Positions 1-8,363 of a stretch of 38,030 nt of DNA are shown in pieces (the first letter of the stretch is position 1; the number at the start of each line of letters is the position of its first letter). Source of the stretch: Thermomonas sp. (GTDB lineage Bacteria > Pseudomonadota > Gammaproteobacteria > Xanthomonadales > Xanthomonadaceae); the NCBI GenBank assembly GCA_020692565.1, contig JAIMKJ010000034.1, forward strand, positions 160 to 38,189, read 5' to 3'. The notes under the pieces are model-generated. The model saw only the letters and a program-made list of their open reading frames with translations. It was not told the DNA's origin and ran no database searches. The position numbers were made by a program, and so were the translations under genes.

Positions 1-204
1 TGCAGCATTGGCCGGCGCGTTGGCGGGTGTGTTCGCCGGCGTATTCGCGGGCGCTGCGTTTGCTGGCACGTTCGGCGCCGCACGATTCGCGGCGGCATCG
101 GGATTGGCGGCTGCGTTCGGATTCGCGGCATTCGCCGGGGGATTGGCGGGCCGGCTGTTCGCAGGCGCGCTGTTCGCAGGCGGCTGATTCGCGGGCGACG
201 CGTT
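1..204 (-). repeat. Coding repeat: Pro-Ala-Asn-rich tail
   Basis: From about residue 443 of the partial gene to the window edge, the protein consists almost only of P, A and N with a few S, T, Q, R, D and V. About ten PAN triplets are separated by one to five residues (for example TPANTPANAPANAA). The DNA is a run of GCGAAC/CCGGCG-type codons. Such tails are usually unstructured linkers or surface stalks. The end of the repeat is not visible. Confidence 0.8.
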
Positions 205-1530
205 CGTCGCCGGGCGGTTCGCGGCGGCGTTCGGCGCTGTCGGCGCGGCGGGCGCCGGGCTGGGACCGAGCGGCCTCGATCCTTCGGCCACGGATTTGTC
301 GATCCCCGCGCGCCGCTGCTGTTCCGACTGTTGCTGCATCTGCAGACGTGCGTTGCGCGAGGCGGTGGGATCGGGAATGTCCGCCGCCGGATTCAAGGTG
401 CTGTTGCGGATGCGATCGGCCTGCGCCTGCGCGGCCATCTGGTTCAGGGGCAGATAGTCGGTATGGAAATTCAGTTCGACCGAGGAGTTGAGCTCGAGAT
501 CGGTATTGATCTCCTCGGTGCGCTGGGTGCGTTCGGTCGACACGTAACTGATGGTGTTCTCGACCTCGGCGCTGGCGCCCCACGGCCCCACGCCGAAACT
601 GCCGGCGGCCTTGACCCGGTTCTTCATGCCGAACTCGCTGCCCTTGTCCTGGCTGGCGGCGCTGCGGGTGTCGATGTGGAAGCGCATCGACGCGTTGATC
701 TTGCCGCTGTCGATCACGATCCGCTGCATGCCCAGCATCACCATCGTCGCGAGCTGCTGCTGGCGCTGGCGGGCGAGATAGCGCCGCGCGAACGGCACCA
801 GTTGCTCGGGATTGCTGGCGTCGATGGATTCTTCCGGCGGCACGCCGAGGGTCGCGCGGACTTCTTCCTGCCCCGGCATCGAAGCGCCGGGGCGCAGCCG
901 CAGCTTGATGTTCGCCAGCGCTTCCTGGAGGTCGGCCAGTTCGTCCGGATCCATCGTCTCGCCGGGCTGCGGCATTTCGTCGGCGTCGGGCGTGTCGTAT
1001 TCGATCGATTCCGGAAAATGATCGGCCACCCACTGCCGCACCTGCACCAGTCCGAACTGACTGCGCTCGAAGCCTTCCGCGGACGCCGACACCGCGTTGA
1101 GCAGTTGCACGTACTGCTGCATCTGCTGGGCGTTCGCGTCGATCATCGCCTTGAACACGCCGTTGATCAGATCGGTGACGAAGCGCGGGAACGACACTGC
1201 GTTCAGCACATTCCTGGTGATGCCGGCGATGCGGTCGGCGGACTCGCCGAAATCGGGCTGCGCGTCCTGCGCGCGCGCCAGCGGCGCCGACGGGCGCGGT
1301 TCGGCGCGACGTTCGATCTCGCCCTCGGCCTGGCCCTCTTCGGCGATGAGTTCGGCGGCGAGGGTCGAGACTTTCACCATCGCCTGCGCCAGCGCCTGGC
1401 GCTGCGGCGGCGGCAGCGCGGCGTAATTCGGCGTGCGTTCCAGCACATCGCGCACCGCGACCCGGATCCACGGCGGCGGCGCGGCCGATGCCGGCGGCGC
1501 AGCGGTCGGCATGGCGCGCCCGGCGGTCAT
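1..1530 (-). CDS. Three-block family protein with Pro-Ala-Asn repeat tail (partial, 3' end outside window)
   Basis: I do not recognise a named family. The frame stays open for 510 codons from the ATG at 1530 to base 1, so the C-terminus is missing. It shares three blocks with the genes at 2484-3713, 3734-5140 and 10875-11840. Block 1 (about residues 108-154) contains SFPRFVTDLINGVF and QQMQQY. Block 2 (254-290) contains RQQQLATMVMLGMQRIV. Block 3 (345-368) contains VELNFHTDYLPLNQMA. An N-terminal helical part (about 22-60) matches the two neighbours. After residue 380 the chain becomes Gln-rich, then a Pro/Ala/Asn tail with repeated PAN triplets. There is no signal peptide or membrane segment. 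The start lies 2 bases after the stop of the upstream gene, so the two are probably co-translated. Function is unknown; a structural or assembly role is a guess based on the paralogue number. Confidence 0.75.
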   Translation of the reverse strand, partial: MTAGRAMPTAAPPASAAPPPWIRVAVRDVLERTPNYAALPPPQRQALAQAMVKVSTLAAELIAEEGQAEGEIERRAEPRPSAPLARAQDAQPDFGESADRIAGITRNVLNAVSFPRFVTDLINGVFKAMIDANAQQMQQYVQLLNAVSASAEGFERSQFGLVQVRQWVADHFPESIEYDTPDADEMPQPGETMDPDELADLQEALANIKLRLRPGASMPGQEEVRATLGVPPEESIDASNPEQLVPFARRYLARQRQQQLATMVMLGMQRIVIDSGKINASMRFHIDTRSAASQDKGSEFGMKNRVKAAGSFGVGPWGASAEVENTISYVSTERTQRTEEINTDLELNSSVELNFHTDYLPLNQMAAQAQADRIRNSTLNPAADIPDPTASRNARLQMQQQSEQQRRAGIDKSVAEGSRPLGPSPAPAAPTAPNAAANRPATNASPANQPPANSAPANSRPANPPANAANPNAAANPDAAANRAAPNVPANAAPANTPANTPANAPANAA

Positions 1531-1532
1531 GG

Positions 1533-2471
1533 TCAGGCCACCATCGGCATCGGCAGAGGCATCCGCGATGGGGACGCGGACGGCGAAGTCGCCGCTGCGG
1601 TGCGTGCCGCGAACTCCGGCGACAACGTGAGCCAACGATGCGCGGCAGTGACGACCTCGAAATTCTCCGGCTTGGTGACGTCGAGAAGGGTCGCACTGTC
1701 GGCGTAGTGATCCGTCAACCAGAGCAGGATCGTCTGTCCGCTGCGGCCACGATCGACGTGCTGCTGCGCGGCGCCGGCGGGAATGCCGTTCTGGCTGCCG
1801 ACGATCGCCACCAGTCGCCACAGGTCGCGCACCGCGAACGCGGCCTGCAGCTTGCGGTCCCGCAGGAACACCAGCGCGGTGTTGATGGTCTCGACGATGT
1901 CGCGCGCGGCGATCGAGGCCATCGGATCGACCCGCTGCGCGAGGAACGCCGCGAGACTCTGGGCGTGGGTCGCGACCAGCACCTGTTCGCGCAGATTGCG
2001 GTCGTTGGCCTGGGCGACCTGTTCGATCATGGCCAGGCACAGCGCGGTCATCAATCGCTCGAAATGCGGCGGTTCGATCACACGCGCGTAGATCGCGTTG
2101 CGCTCGTCGGCATCCAGGCGTTCGCGACGGCCGCGCCAGAACGCGTGCAGCAGGTTCGCGGTCGGCCCCAGCGGCTGAGTGATGGCGCCGCTGACGAACA
2201 GCCCGGCGATCAGTTCGGCGGTGGGCAGCAGCCCGGCGCGTTCGAGTTCGCTGGCGAAATACAGCGGCGCGGCGGCGTTGAGCTGGATCCGGTCCTCGGC
2301 GTTCGGCGCGCCCTCGGGCAGATCGAAATCGATGCCGGCCAGCGCTTGTGCATACGCAACGTCGTGCGCATCCAGCGCACCCAGCGCGACCGACACCGCG
2401 CCCAGCAGCGCCGCGTAGGGATGCTGCGACGGAAGGCGCACGGCGGGCGGTGGCGGCGCGAGGCGGAGCAT
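1533..2471 (-). CDS. Helical protein, paralogue of the C-terminal half of the 655-aa protein
   Basis: This 312-aa protein has no family that I recognise. By eye it is homologous to residues 330-610 of the product of 6327-8294. Residues 47-78 (IDFDLPEG, LNAAAPLYFASELERAGLLP) match IALPDLEE and AAQAIYFAYQLEEARMP. Residues 202-222 (FLRDRKLQAAFAVRDLWRLV) match LLSDQEIRTSFGARDMWQVM. FEVVTAAHRWLTL at 271-283 matches WDLLQACEQLIAV. It is predicted to be almost all helix, with no signal peptide. The N-terminus (RLAPPPPAVR) resembles RLAPPPPPVR at residues 1470-1479 of the 1657-aa protease. The start follows the stop of the upstream gene by 12 bases, with GAGG overlapping that stop. The Ser/Pro/Met-rich C-terminus is probably disordered. 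Confidence 0.8.
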   Translation of the reverse strand: MLRLAPPPPAVRLPSQHPYAALLGAVSVALGALDAHDVAYAQALAGIDFDLPEGAPNAEDRIQLNAAAPLYFASELERAGLLPTAELIAGLFVSGAITQPLGPTANLLHAFWRGRRERLDADERNAIYARVIEPPHFERLMTALCLAMIEQVAQANDRNLREQVLVATHAQSLAAFLAQRVDPMASIAARDIVETINTALVFLRDRKLQAAFAVRDLWRLVAIVGSQNGIPAGAAQQHVDRGRSGQTILLWLTDHYADSATLLDVTKPENFEVVTAAHRWLTLSPEFAARTAAATSPSASPSRMPLPMPMVA

Positions 2472-2483
2472 GGCGCGCGGGCC

Positions 2484-3713
2484 TCAAGGTGTAGCGGCGG
2501 ACGCGCCCGCCTGGTTCGGTTTCACGTTCGGATCGAACGGCGTGGCGTTGCCCTGGATGCTGGCGATCATCCCCGGCGAGGCCAGCTTCTCCATCGGGAA
2601 ATAGTCCGACTTGAAGTTCACCCGCACCTCGCCGCTGAGCTTGGCCTTCATCTCCTGGCTGGACGTGGAGTTCTCGTCCACCGAAGAGGATACCGTGGTC
2701 ACGTGCTTCTGCTCATTCTTGTTGACCGACGCCGCCCCGCCCCAGCCGAAGTGCGCGCCGGCCGCAGTGGTATTGCTGTTCATGCTCGACTTGCGGTCAT
2801 GCAGCGAAGCCCTGGCATCGCGCGTGGCGTCGTCGCTGGCCCGGAAATTGAACAGGACTTTCGCGTTGATCAGGCCGTCGGTCACCACGATGCGGTTGAT
2901 GCCCAGCATCACCATCGACGACAGCATCTGCTGGCGGCTGCGCGCCATCTGCATGCGCGCGGCCATGACCAGGCGCGATTCCTGTTCTTCGTCAGAAAGA
3001 TCGGTCACCGGCTGCGACAGCTGCAGCTCTCCGCTGAATTTCGCCGCTTTGGCCTCGGGATCCTCGTCGCCCTTGATCGAGAGGCGCGGCGCGCCGTCCT
3101 CGCCGCTGGTATCGATATCGAGATCTTCCGGATATTTCTGCACCAGCCAATCGCGTGCATTGTTCATGCTGATGTTGTCGGCGGCGAACTGGTCGACCGT
3201 CTGCGACACCGCCTTCAGCAATTCGGCATACGCCTCCATCTGCTGGATCGAGGCGTCGACGATCGCCTGGAATACGTTCTGGATCAGTCCGCCGACGAAT
3301 TTCGGGAAGTCGACGGCGCCGACGAAGTTGCGGAAATTGTCGGCGCCCTGCTTCACCGAACCGGCCTCGAAATCACTGCCGGCGAAGGTGCCGATTTTCT
3401 CGGACGCCTTGTTCTTAGCCTGATCGACCGGATCGGCCAAAGCCTGCACGGGCGCGATCTGCTCGGACAGCTCTTTCGCGAGCACGCCCTTGCCGGGGGT
3501 GAGTTCCTGCTTCGCCAAGCCCTGCGGGTTGGCCATGTACGAGGCCACACGCACCATCGTGCGCGCGATGTCCTGCTGCTTCTCGGGTTCGAGCGCGCGG
3601 AAACCGGCAGAGGATTCCAGCAGGTGGCGCACCTGCGGACGTACCGCGCGCAGGGTGTCGTCGTCCAGCCAGGCCGGTTCGGTGTTCGGATTGCGGACGA
3701 TGGAAGCGGACAT
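2484..3713 (-). CDS. Three-block family protein (409 aa)
   Basis: This is a complete member of the unnamed family. An N-terminal helical block (25-63) is followed by block 1 (133-176, VDFPKFVGGLIQNVFQAIVD and QQMEAY), block 2 (258-292, RQQMLSSMVMLGINRIVV) and block 3 (355-388, GEVRVNFKSDYFPMEKLASP). Between blocks 2 and 3 lies a Gly/Ser/Asn-rich stretch. I chose the ATG at 3713 because CGGAG sits 7 bases before it. An in-frame ATG at 3734 would overlap the stop of the upstream gene as TGATG and add seven residues. There is no signal peptide, transmembrane segment or catalytic motif. It is closest to the gene at 3734-5140, probably a tandem duplicate. Function is unknown. Confidence 0.8.
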   Translation of the reverse strand: MSASIVRNPNTEPAWLDDDTLRAVRPQVRHLLESSAGFRALEPEKQQDIARTMVRVASYMANPQGLAKQELTPGKGVLAKELSEQIAPVQALADPVDQAKNKASEKIGTFAGSDFEAGSVKQGADNFRNFVGAVDFPKFVGGLIQNVFQAIVDASIQQMEAYAELLKAVSQTVDQFAADNISMNNARDWLVQKYPEDLDIDTSGEDGAPRLSIKGDEDPEAKAAKFSGELQLSQPVTDLSDEEQESRLVMAARMQMARSRQQMLSSMVMLGINRIVVTDGLINAKVLFNFRASDDATRDARASLHDRKSSMNSNTTAAGAHFGWGGAASVNKNEQKHVTTVSSSVDENSTSSQEMKAKLSGEVRVNFKSDYFPMEKLASPGMIASIQGNATPFDPNVKPNQAGASAATP

Positions 3714-3733
3714 GGCGGACTCCGGGAGCGGCA

Positions 3734-5140
3734 TCAGGCGGTCGGCGTGGTCGCGGGCGGGGTCTGACCGGTGGGCGTCGGCGTCGTGCCGGTGGGCGCC
3801 TGCGGGCGATTGGCCATGTTCTTGACCATGCCCGGTTGTGCGTTCATCTGGATGGCTGCGATCGCCTCGGGGTTCGCCATCTTGTCCAATGGCAGGTAGT
3901 CGCTCTTGAAGTTCACCTCGACCTGACCGGCAAGACTGGCGCGCGCCTGCAGCGAGGAATCGTTCTGCAGCGACGAGGTGCTGCGCATCTTGATGACCGG
4001 CTCCTCGTTGTATTTGTAATCGCCCTTCGAATACGAGGTGCCGCCTTCGTAGGCTGCGCCTCCGGAGCGGCCGGAAAAACGCCCATTGGCGTAGCCGTAC
4101 CGCGACGGCCCGCTGACGACATTGCCGTTCTGGTCGCGCACCGCGGTGCCCCGCTCGCTGCTGCTTTCGTGCGAGCCCTCGCCGCTGCGGGTCTTCTGCA
4201 CGTTGCCGTAGGCGTCCTTCTCGTGATCGAACTGGGTGGCGCTGTAGCGGTAGCGGCTGTTGTCGCGCGCCTGGAAGTCGTACATGACCTTGGCCGAAAT
4301 CTTGCCGTCGGTGACCACGATGCGGTTGATGCCCAACATCACCAGCGTCGCCAGCAGTTGCTGACGGCCGGTCGCGATCTGGGTGCGCGCGGCAGGCACC
4401 AGCAACGCCTCGACCAGTTCGTCGTCGAGCCGGGTCAGCGGCTTGTCGAGCGGCAGCGACTGGTTGAGCCGCGCGACCGCGGCTTTTTCATCGATGTCCT
4501 GGCGCACGACGACCTTCGGTTGCGGCGGGCCGGACTGGGCTTCGTCGCCGAAGCCGCCGAAGTCGTCGAATGCGCCGCCGCCCATGCTGAGCTGGAAGAC
4601 ATCGGGAAACTGCTCCACCAGATGATCGCGGCCTTGATTCTGCGTGGTGTTGTCGTCGCGGAACTGGTTGAGGCTTTTCGATACATCTGCCACGAGCTTG
4701 GCATAAGCCTCCATCTGTTGGATCGAGGAGGTGACGATCGAATTGAACACGCCATCGATCAGCCCGGTGACGAAGGCGGGGAAGTTCACCGCATCCATCA
4801 GTGCGCCGGCCTGCTCCACACCGGTGCGCAGCGCCTGGCCGAATTCGGGCTGCTCCTGCTGGGGCAGGGGACCGCTGTCCTCGCCGGCCAGCGCACGCAC
4901 CTGCGGGCTTTGTTGCCCCGGCTTCAGGCGGATGCCGTCGGGCTCGGCCAGATAGCTGGCGATCTGCACCATGCCCTTGGCCAGTTCTTCGCGTTTGTCC
5001 GCTGGAAGCTGCGCGAACGCTTCTGTTTTTTCCAGCAACTTGCGCACCTGCTGCCGGGTGACATCGACGGTCTCGCGACTGGCGGGCGGCGACGCGGGTC
5101 GCGCGGCGGCCTGGGTTCTGGGCGGGAAGATGGCGGACAT
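3734..5140 (-). CDS. Three-block family protein (468 aa), Pro/Thr-rich tail
   Basis: This is the longest complete member of the family. It has an N-terminal helical block (28-66), block 1 (116-160, VNFPAFVTGLIDGVFNSIV), block 2 (257-293, RQQLLATLVMLGINRIVVTD, then AKVMYDF) and block 3 (399-434, GQVEVNFKSDYLPLDKMANP). The insert between blocks 2 and 3 (about 294-398) is unusually rich in Gly, Ser, Tyr and Arg and is likely flexible. The C-terminus ends in a Pro/Thr-rich tail from about residue 446. The start is an ATG with CCGGAG 9 bases upstream. The gap to the upstream gene is 85 bases, and the stop touches the possible early start of the next gene. It carries no export signal. Its role is unknown; its context is the protease/amidase operon. 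Confidence 0.8.
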   Translation of the reverse strand: MSAIFPPRTQAAARPASPPASRETVDVTRQQVRKLLEKTEAFAQLPADKREELAKGMVQIASYLAEPDGIRLKPGQQSPQVRALAGEDSGPLPQQEQPEFGQALRTGVEQAGALMDAVNFPAFVTGLIDGVFNSIVTSSIQQMEAYAKLVADVSKSLNQFRDDNTTQNQGRDHLVEQFPDVFQLSMGGGAFDDFGGFGDEAQSGPPQPKVVVRQDIDEKAAVARLNQSLPLDKPLTRLDDELVEALLVPAARTQIATGRQQLLATLVMLGINRIVVTDGKISAKVMYDFQARDNSRYRYSATQFDHEKDAYGNVQKTRSGEGSHESSSERGTAVRDQNGNVVSGPSRYGYANGRFSGRSGGAAYEGGTSYSKGDYKYNEEPVIKMRSTSSLQNDSSLQARASLAGQVEVNFKSDYLPLDKMANPEAIAAIQMNAQPGMVKNMANRPQAPTGTTPTPTGQTPPATTPTA

Positions 5141-5225
5141 GCCGGTCGCTCCGGATGGGAGGCCGCACGCGGCGGCCGGGTGACGGGATTGCGCAGGACG
5201 CGTTGCGCGGCGCTGGACGCGGGGA

Positions 5226-6278
5226 CTACTGCAACGCCTGCGCCTCTTCGATCGCCTCGCGCATCTCGAACTCGATCGGACGCACGTACAGACTGATGCG
5301 CGCCTGGCTGGTGGGCGTGACCCGCAGGCTCAGCACCGAGAAATGTCCCTGCTGGCCCACATCGTCGACGCCGAAGGCATCCAGCCACCGCGACAGCGCG
5401 ATCAACTGGCGCGGACGCTCCGCCAGACCGAGCTTGATCAGGTCGAGGAAACGCGCGGGCAGATCGGGAATGGCCGCCAGCAGGATCTCGAGTTTGAGTT
5501 CGACGCCGTCCGGCGTCTCGCGGATCCCGATCAGCACGCCGCCCGACGGCAGCTCGAAGCGTCCGCCCAGCGCGACGCCGACGATCCGCATCAGGCTGGG
5601 GAGCTGATGGCCGATGCCGAGCCGGTTCATCAGCGGCCCGAGCGCGCTGATCGCCATCGGCCCGCGATGCAGGAAGGTCACGCGCTGGCTGCCGCTGTCG
5701 CGCTTGCAGCCGATCGAAGTGAAGATCGGCATCAGCGTCGGCATTTCGGTCATCACCTGGCGCGTCAGCATCGCCAGGCCCGGCGACAGCGCTTCGATCT
5801 GCGCGGGCTGCAGCTCGTAGTAGATCTTGGTCGCGTACAGGCCGTCCTCGTCGAACGCGCTGCCGAACCAGGCGCCGAAATTCATCCAGCTCATGCCGCC
5901 GAAACCGCGCCATTCCTCGCTGCGGCTGTCGAACCAGCGCAGCGCGTCGCGGCCGAACACCGGCTGGATGAGGCGGCGCATTTCGCGCGTCGCCTCGTCG
6001 CGTCGCGACACCGGCGACGCGCCGGGGCCGAGCGGCTCGATGGTGAAGCGCAGTTTGTTGGGTTCGGCCTCCGAGAACGAGGGCTCGTACGGCACCGCGC
6101 CCGGAGTGAGGGCGTTGTGGGCGTACGAGACGTCGTCGTCCGGCAGGTAGAACGTCCGCTCGATCAGATCGCCGATGTACGGCATCGGGTCGCGGGTGCC
6201 GAGCGCCTGCGAGGCGGAGTGGAGCGAGCGCTCCACCAGATGCCTCATCGGCTGCGCGCGTGTGCCAGGGTGGGACAT
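5226..6278 (-). CDS. Possible ABBA-barrel (aromatic prenyltransferase-like) protein
   Basis: This 350-aa protein has no obvious named family. Read as secondary structure, it gives repeated strand-strand-helix units: LYATKIYYEL, helix 158-182, strands 184-192 and 198-205, helix 207-237, strands 247-254 and 259-266, helix 268-302, strands 312-321 and 326-333. That order is the ABBA (PT) barrel of aromatic prenyltransferases. DMATS-type members shield the prenyl diphosphate with alternating Lys/Arg and Tyr on barrel strands. K151-I-Y153 and R327-I-S-L-Y331 fit this, but I cannot align it further. If right, it would prenylate an aromatic small molecule, peptide or protein. There is no signal peptide. 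The start is supported by CGGAGAACG about 7 bases upstream. It sits inside the operon, 48 bases after the 655-aa gene. The alternative is a non-enzymatic barrel. Confidence 0.55.
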   Translation of the reverse strand: MSHPGTRAQPMRHLVERSLHSASQALGTRDPMPYIGDLIERTFYLPDDDVSYAHNALTPGAVPYEPSFSEAEPNKLRFTIEPLGPGASPVSRRDEATREMRRLIQPVFGRDALRWFDSRSEEWRGFGGMSWMNFGAWFGSAFDEDGLYATKIYYELQPAQIEALSPGLAMLTRQVMTEMPTLMPIFTSIGCKRDSGSQRVTFLHRGPMAISALGPLMNRLGIGHQLPSLMRIVGVALGGRFELPSGGVLIGIRETPDGVELKLEILLAAIPDLPARFLDLIKLGLAERPRQLIALSRWLDAFGVDDVGQQGHFSVLSLRVTPTSQARISLYVRPIEFEMREAIEEAQALQ

Positions 6279-6326
6279 GATCGTTCTCCGTGGAAGGGTG
6301 CGATCGCGTGATCGAGCGTCGCGGGG

Positions 6327-8294
6327 TCAGAAGCTCGGCAGGCTGATGCCCGCCGAGTCGAGCACATCGCGGGCGATCTGCGGCATCTCGATCGGCTTGC
6401 TGGTGATCGTGGGCGATTCGACCGGCTGCGAGAAATCCTCGACCCGCTGGTCGCCGATGCCGCCCACCGCGATCAGTTGCTCGCAGGCCTGCAGCAGATC
6501 CCAGTCGGTGGGGTCTTCCATCGGCCGGTCGCTGCCGCGCAGCTGCGGGTTGGTCAGGGCGTTGGTCGAAATCACTTCGCCCAGACGGTTGGTCAACCGC
6601 TGGTGGTTCAGCGCCAGCCACGCGATGATGATCGCGCCGCATTTGGCCTGGGTGCGATAGCGATGGCTGTTGCGGGTGCCGCCGAGGTAATTGGCGTTGA
6701 CCTGGTCCATCACCTGCCACATGTCGCGCGCCCCGAACGAGGTGCGGATTTCCTGGTCGCTGAGCAGGTCGCGGTATTCGATGATCAGCGTCTTCAGTTC
6801 CTTCGAGAACTGATACGCGATGCCGTAGCAGTTGCGCGACAGGCTGGCGGCGAGATCACGCGCGGCCTTGCGCACCTGTTCCTGCGAGACCGACAGCGGA
6901 ATCTGGCTGCGGAACATGCGGTCGACGGTGAGCTGACGGCCGAACGACGACACCGAGGAGACGAAGCGCAGCCACAGGTCGCTGAACTCGCGGTTTGGCT
7001 GGTTCATGCTGGGATCGCCGCCGGGGGCGCCGAACGCGCGCATGTAGAGGTCGCGGCGCTCGCCTTCGGTGATGCGCTCCGAGGATTTCTTGTAATAGCT
7101 GTAGAGATAGTCACCGGTCTTGCCGTAGCTCAGCGGCAGCAGGCCGGCGCGGAACAGTTCGACGATGCGCTCGACCACCTGCGGCATCCGCGCTTCTTCC
7201 AGCTGGTAGGCGAAATAGATGGCCTGGGCGGCGTCGAGATTCTCGCGCACGATCTCGCTGTCGGTCGCTTCTTCCAGATCCGGCAGCGCGATGTCGAACG
7301 ACGACGGCGGCGCGCCGCCGACCACGCCGCTCTGCATCTCGTAGACGTTCTCGATGCGGCTGGCCAGCCACGGATCGTTGAAACTGATGCCGTCGGCCGC
7401 GAGTTTGCGCACCACCGCCGCCAGGTTGCGTCCGCTCAGCACGCAGACCGTGGACGCGACGTTCGGCACCCGTTCCTCGATGGGTTGCCGCTCCTGCGGA
7501 TCGCCGCCGGGACGGATGCAGCCGAATACATCCTCGTCGATGAGCCGGGCCTTGACCTGCGAGTTCAGGGTGACCGGATATTTCCTGCTGAGCAGATCGA
7601 ACGCGGCGTCGAACAACTCACGGCTCTCGCGATATTCGCCCTGCGCCGCGCTGACCTTCTGCACGAAGCCACGACGGTCTGCATCGGTGACGCCGTCCAG
7701 TTGCAGCAGGCCGCAGATGCCGACGATCTCGCGCTCGGCGCGCTGCAGCTGATCGAGTAGATTATCCGGCACGCGCTGGGTGCCGATCAGTCCGTACTTG
7801 TGGACGTAATCGGTGTTCTTGCGCTGGCCGTTGGCCTTCGCGGCCTTGGCGGCGAAGGCCGTGGTGGCGTCGTCGCCGCTGGCGGCCAGATCTTCCCAGG
7901 CGCGCTGCGCATAGGTCGCGGCGACCTTGCGGTAGAACGGGTCGGCGACGATGTCGCTGCCGAGCGTCGATTCGATTCCGGCCAGTTCTTCGAGTTGGCC
8001 GGCGCTGAGGCCGCCGCTGGTGTCGGCGGTGGTGAGGATGGTTTTCAGGACCTGCCGCCGCGCGCGCAACTTCTGCCGTTCTTTCAGTTCGCGTTCGCCG
8101 AGGTCGACCAAGAGGATACGGTTCATGGTGTTCTCTGCTCTGTTGTTGGCTTGTAGGCCGGAAGTTGCGGCGCCCGCCCGGCGGCTGCCGGGTGCGGTGC
8201 CGGCGGTGGTCGCCCTGGCGCGCGCAGCGCGAGGCTTGGAGGCCGCGGCGCCCGAGGTCTTGCGGGGCTTGGTGGAGCTTTTTCGGATCGCCAT
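6327..8294 (-). CDS. Large helical protein with basic N-terminal tail (655 aa)
   Basis: I do not recognise a family. Residues 1-56 form a low-complexity tail rich in Lys, Arg, Ala, Thr and Ser, like histone-type tails, and probably bind nucleic acid or another polyanion. From residue 57 (MNRILLVDLGEREL) the chain is globular and mostly helical. Residues 330-610 are paralogous to the whole product of 1533-2471. The start at 8294 is preferred because AGGAGA stands 6 bases upstream. A second possible ATG at 8126 would remove the basic tail and has only a weak site. There is no signal peptide, membrane segment or enzyme motif. Gaps are 69 bases to the upstream subtilase gene and 48 to the downstream one. 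Its central place and size suggest a scaffold, but this is a guess. Confidence 0.8.
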   Translation of the reverse strand: MAIRKSSTKPRKTSGAAASKPRAARARATTAGTAPGSRRAGAATSGLQANNRAENTMNRILLVDLGERELKERQKLRARRQVLKTILTTADTSGGLSAGQLEELAGIESTLGSDIVADPFYRKVAATYAQRAWEDLAASGDDATTAFAAKAAKANGQRKNTDYVHKYGLIGTQRVPDNLLDQLQRAEREIVGICGLLQLDGVTDADRRGFVQKVSAAQGEYRESRELFDAAFDLLSRKYPVTLNSQVKARLIDEDVFGCIRPGGDPQERQPIEERVPNVASTVCVLSGRNLAAVVRKLAADGISFNDPWLASRIENVYEMQSGVVGGAPPSSFDIALPDLEEATDSEIVRENLDAAQAIYFAYQLEEARMPQVVERIVELFRAGLLPLSYGKTGDYLYSYYKKSSERITEGERRDLYMRAFGAPGGDPSMNQPNREFSDLWLRFVSSVSSFGRQLTVDRMFRSQIPLSVSQEQVRKAARDLAASLSRNCYGIAYQFSKELKTLIIEYRDLLSDQEIRTSFGARDMWQVMDQVNANYLGGTRNSHRYRTQAKCGAIIIAWLALNHQRLTNRLGEVISTNALTNPQLRGSDRPMEDPTDWDLLQACEQLIAVGGIGDQRVEDFSQPVESPTITSKPIEMPQIARDVLDSAGISLPSF

Positions 8295-8363
8295 CGGAGT
8301 CTCCTGTTGCGGGTATTCGCGCGGTACGGCCTGGAATGTGACGGTTGATCTGAAGTGGCGCGT

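Noticed and set aside
1488..3767. Plus-strand open frame of about 760 codons
   Set aside because: It lies opposite two well-supported genes, one of the three-block family. Its composition is typical of a shadow frame and there is no ribosome site.
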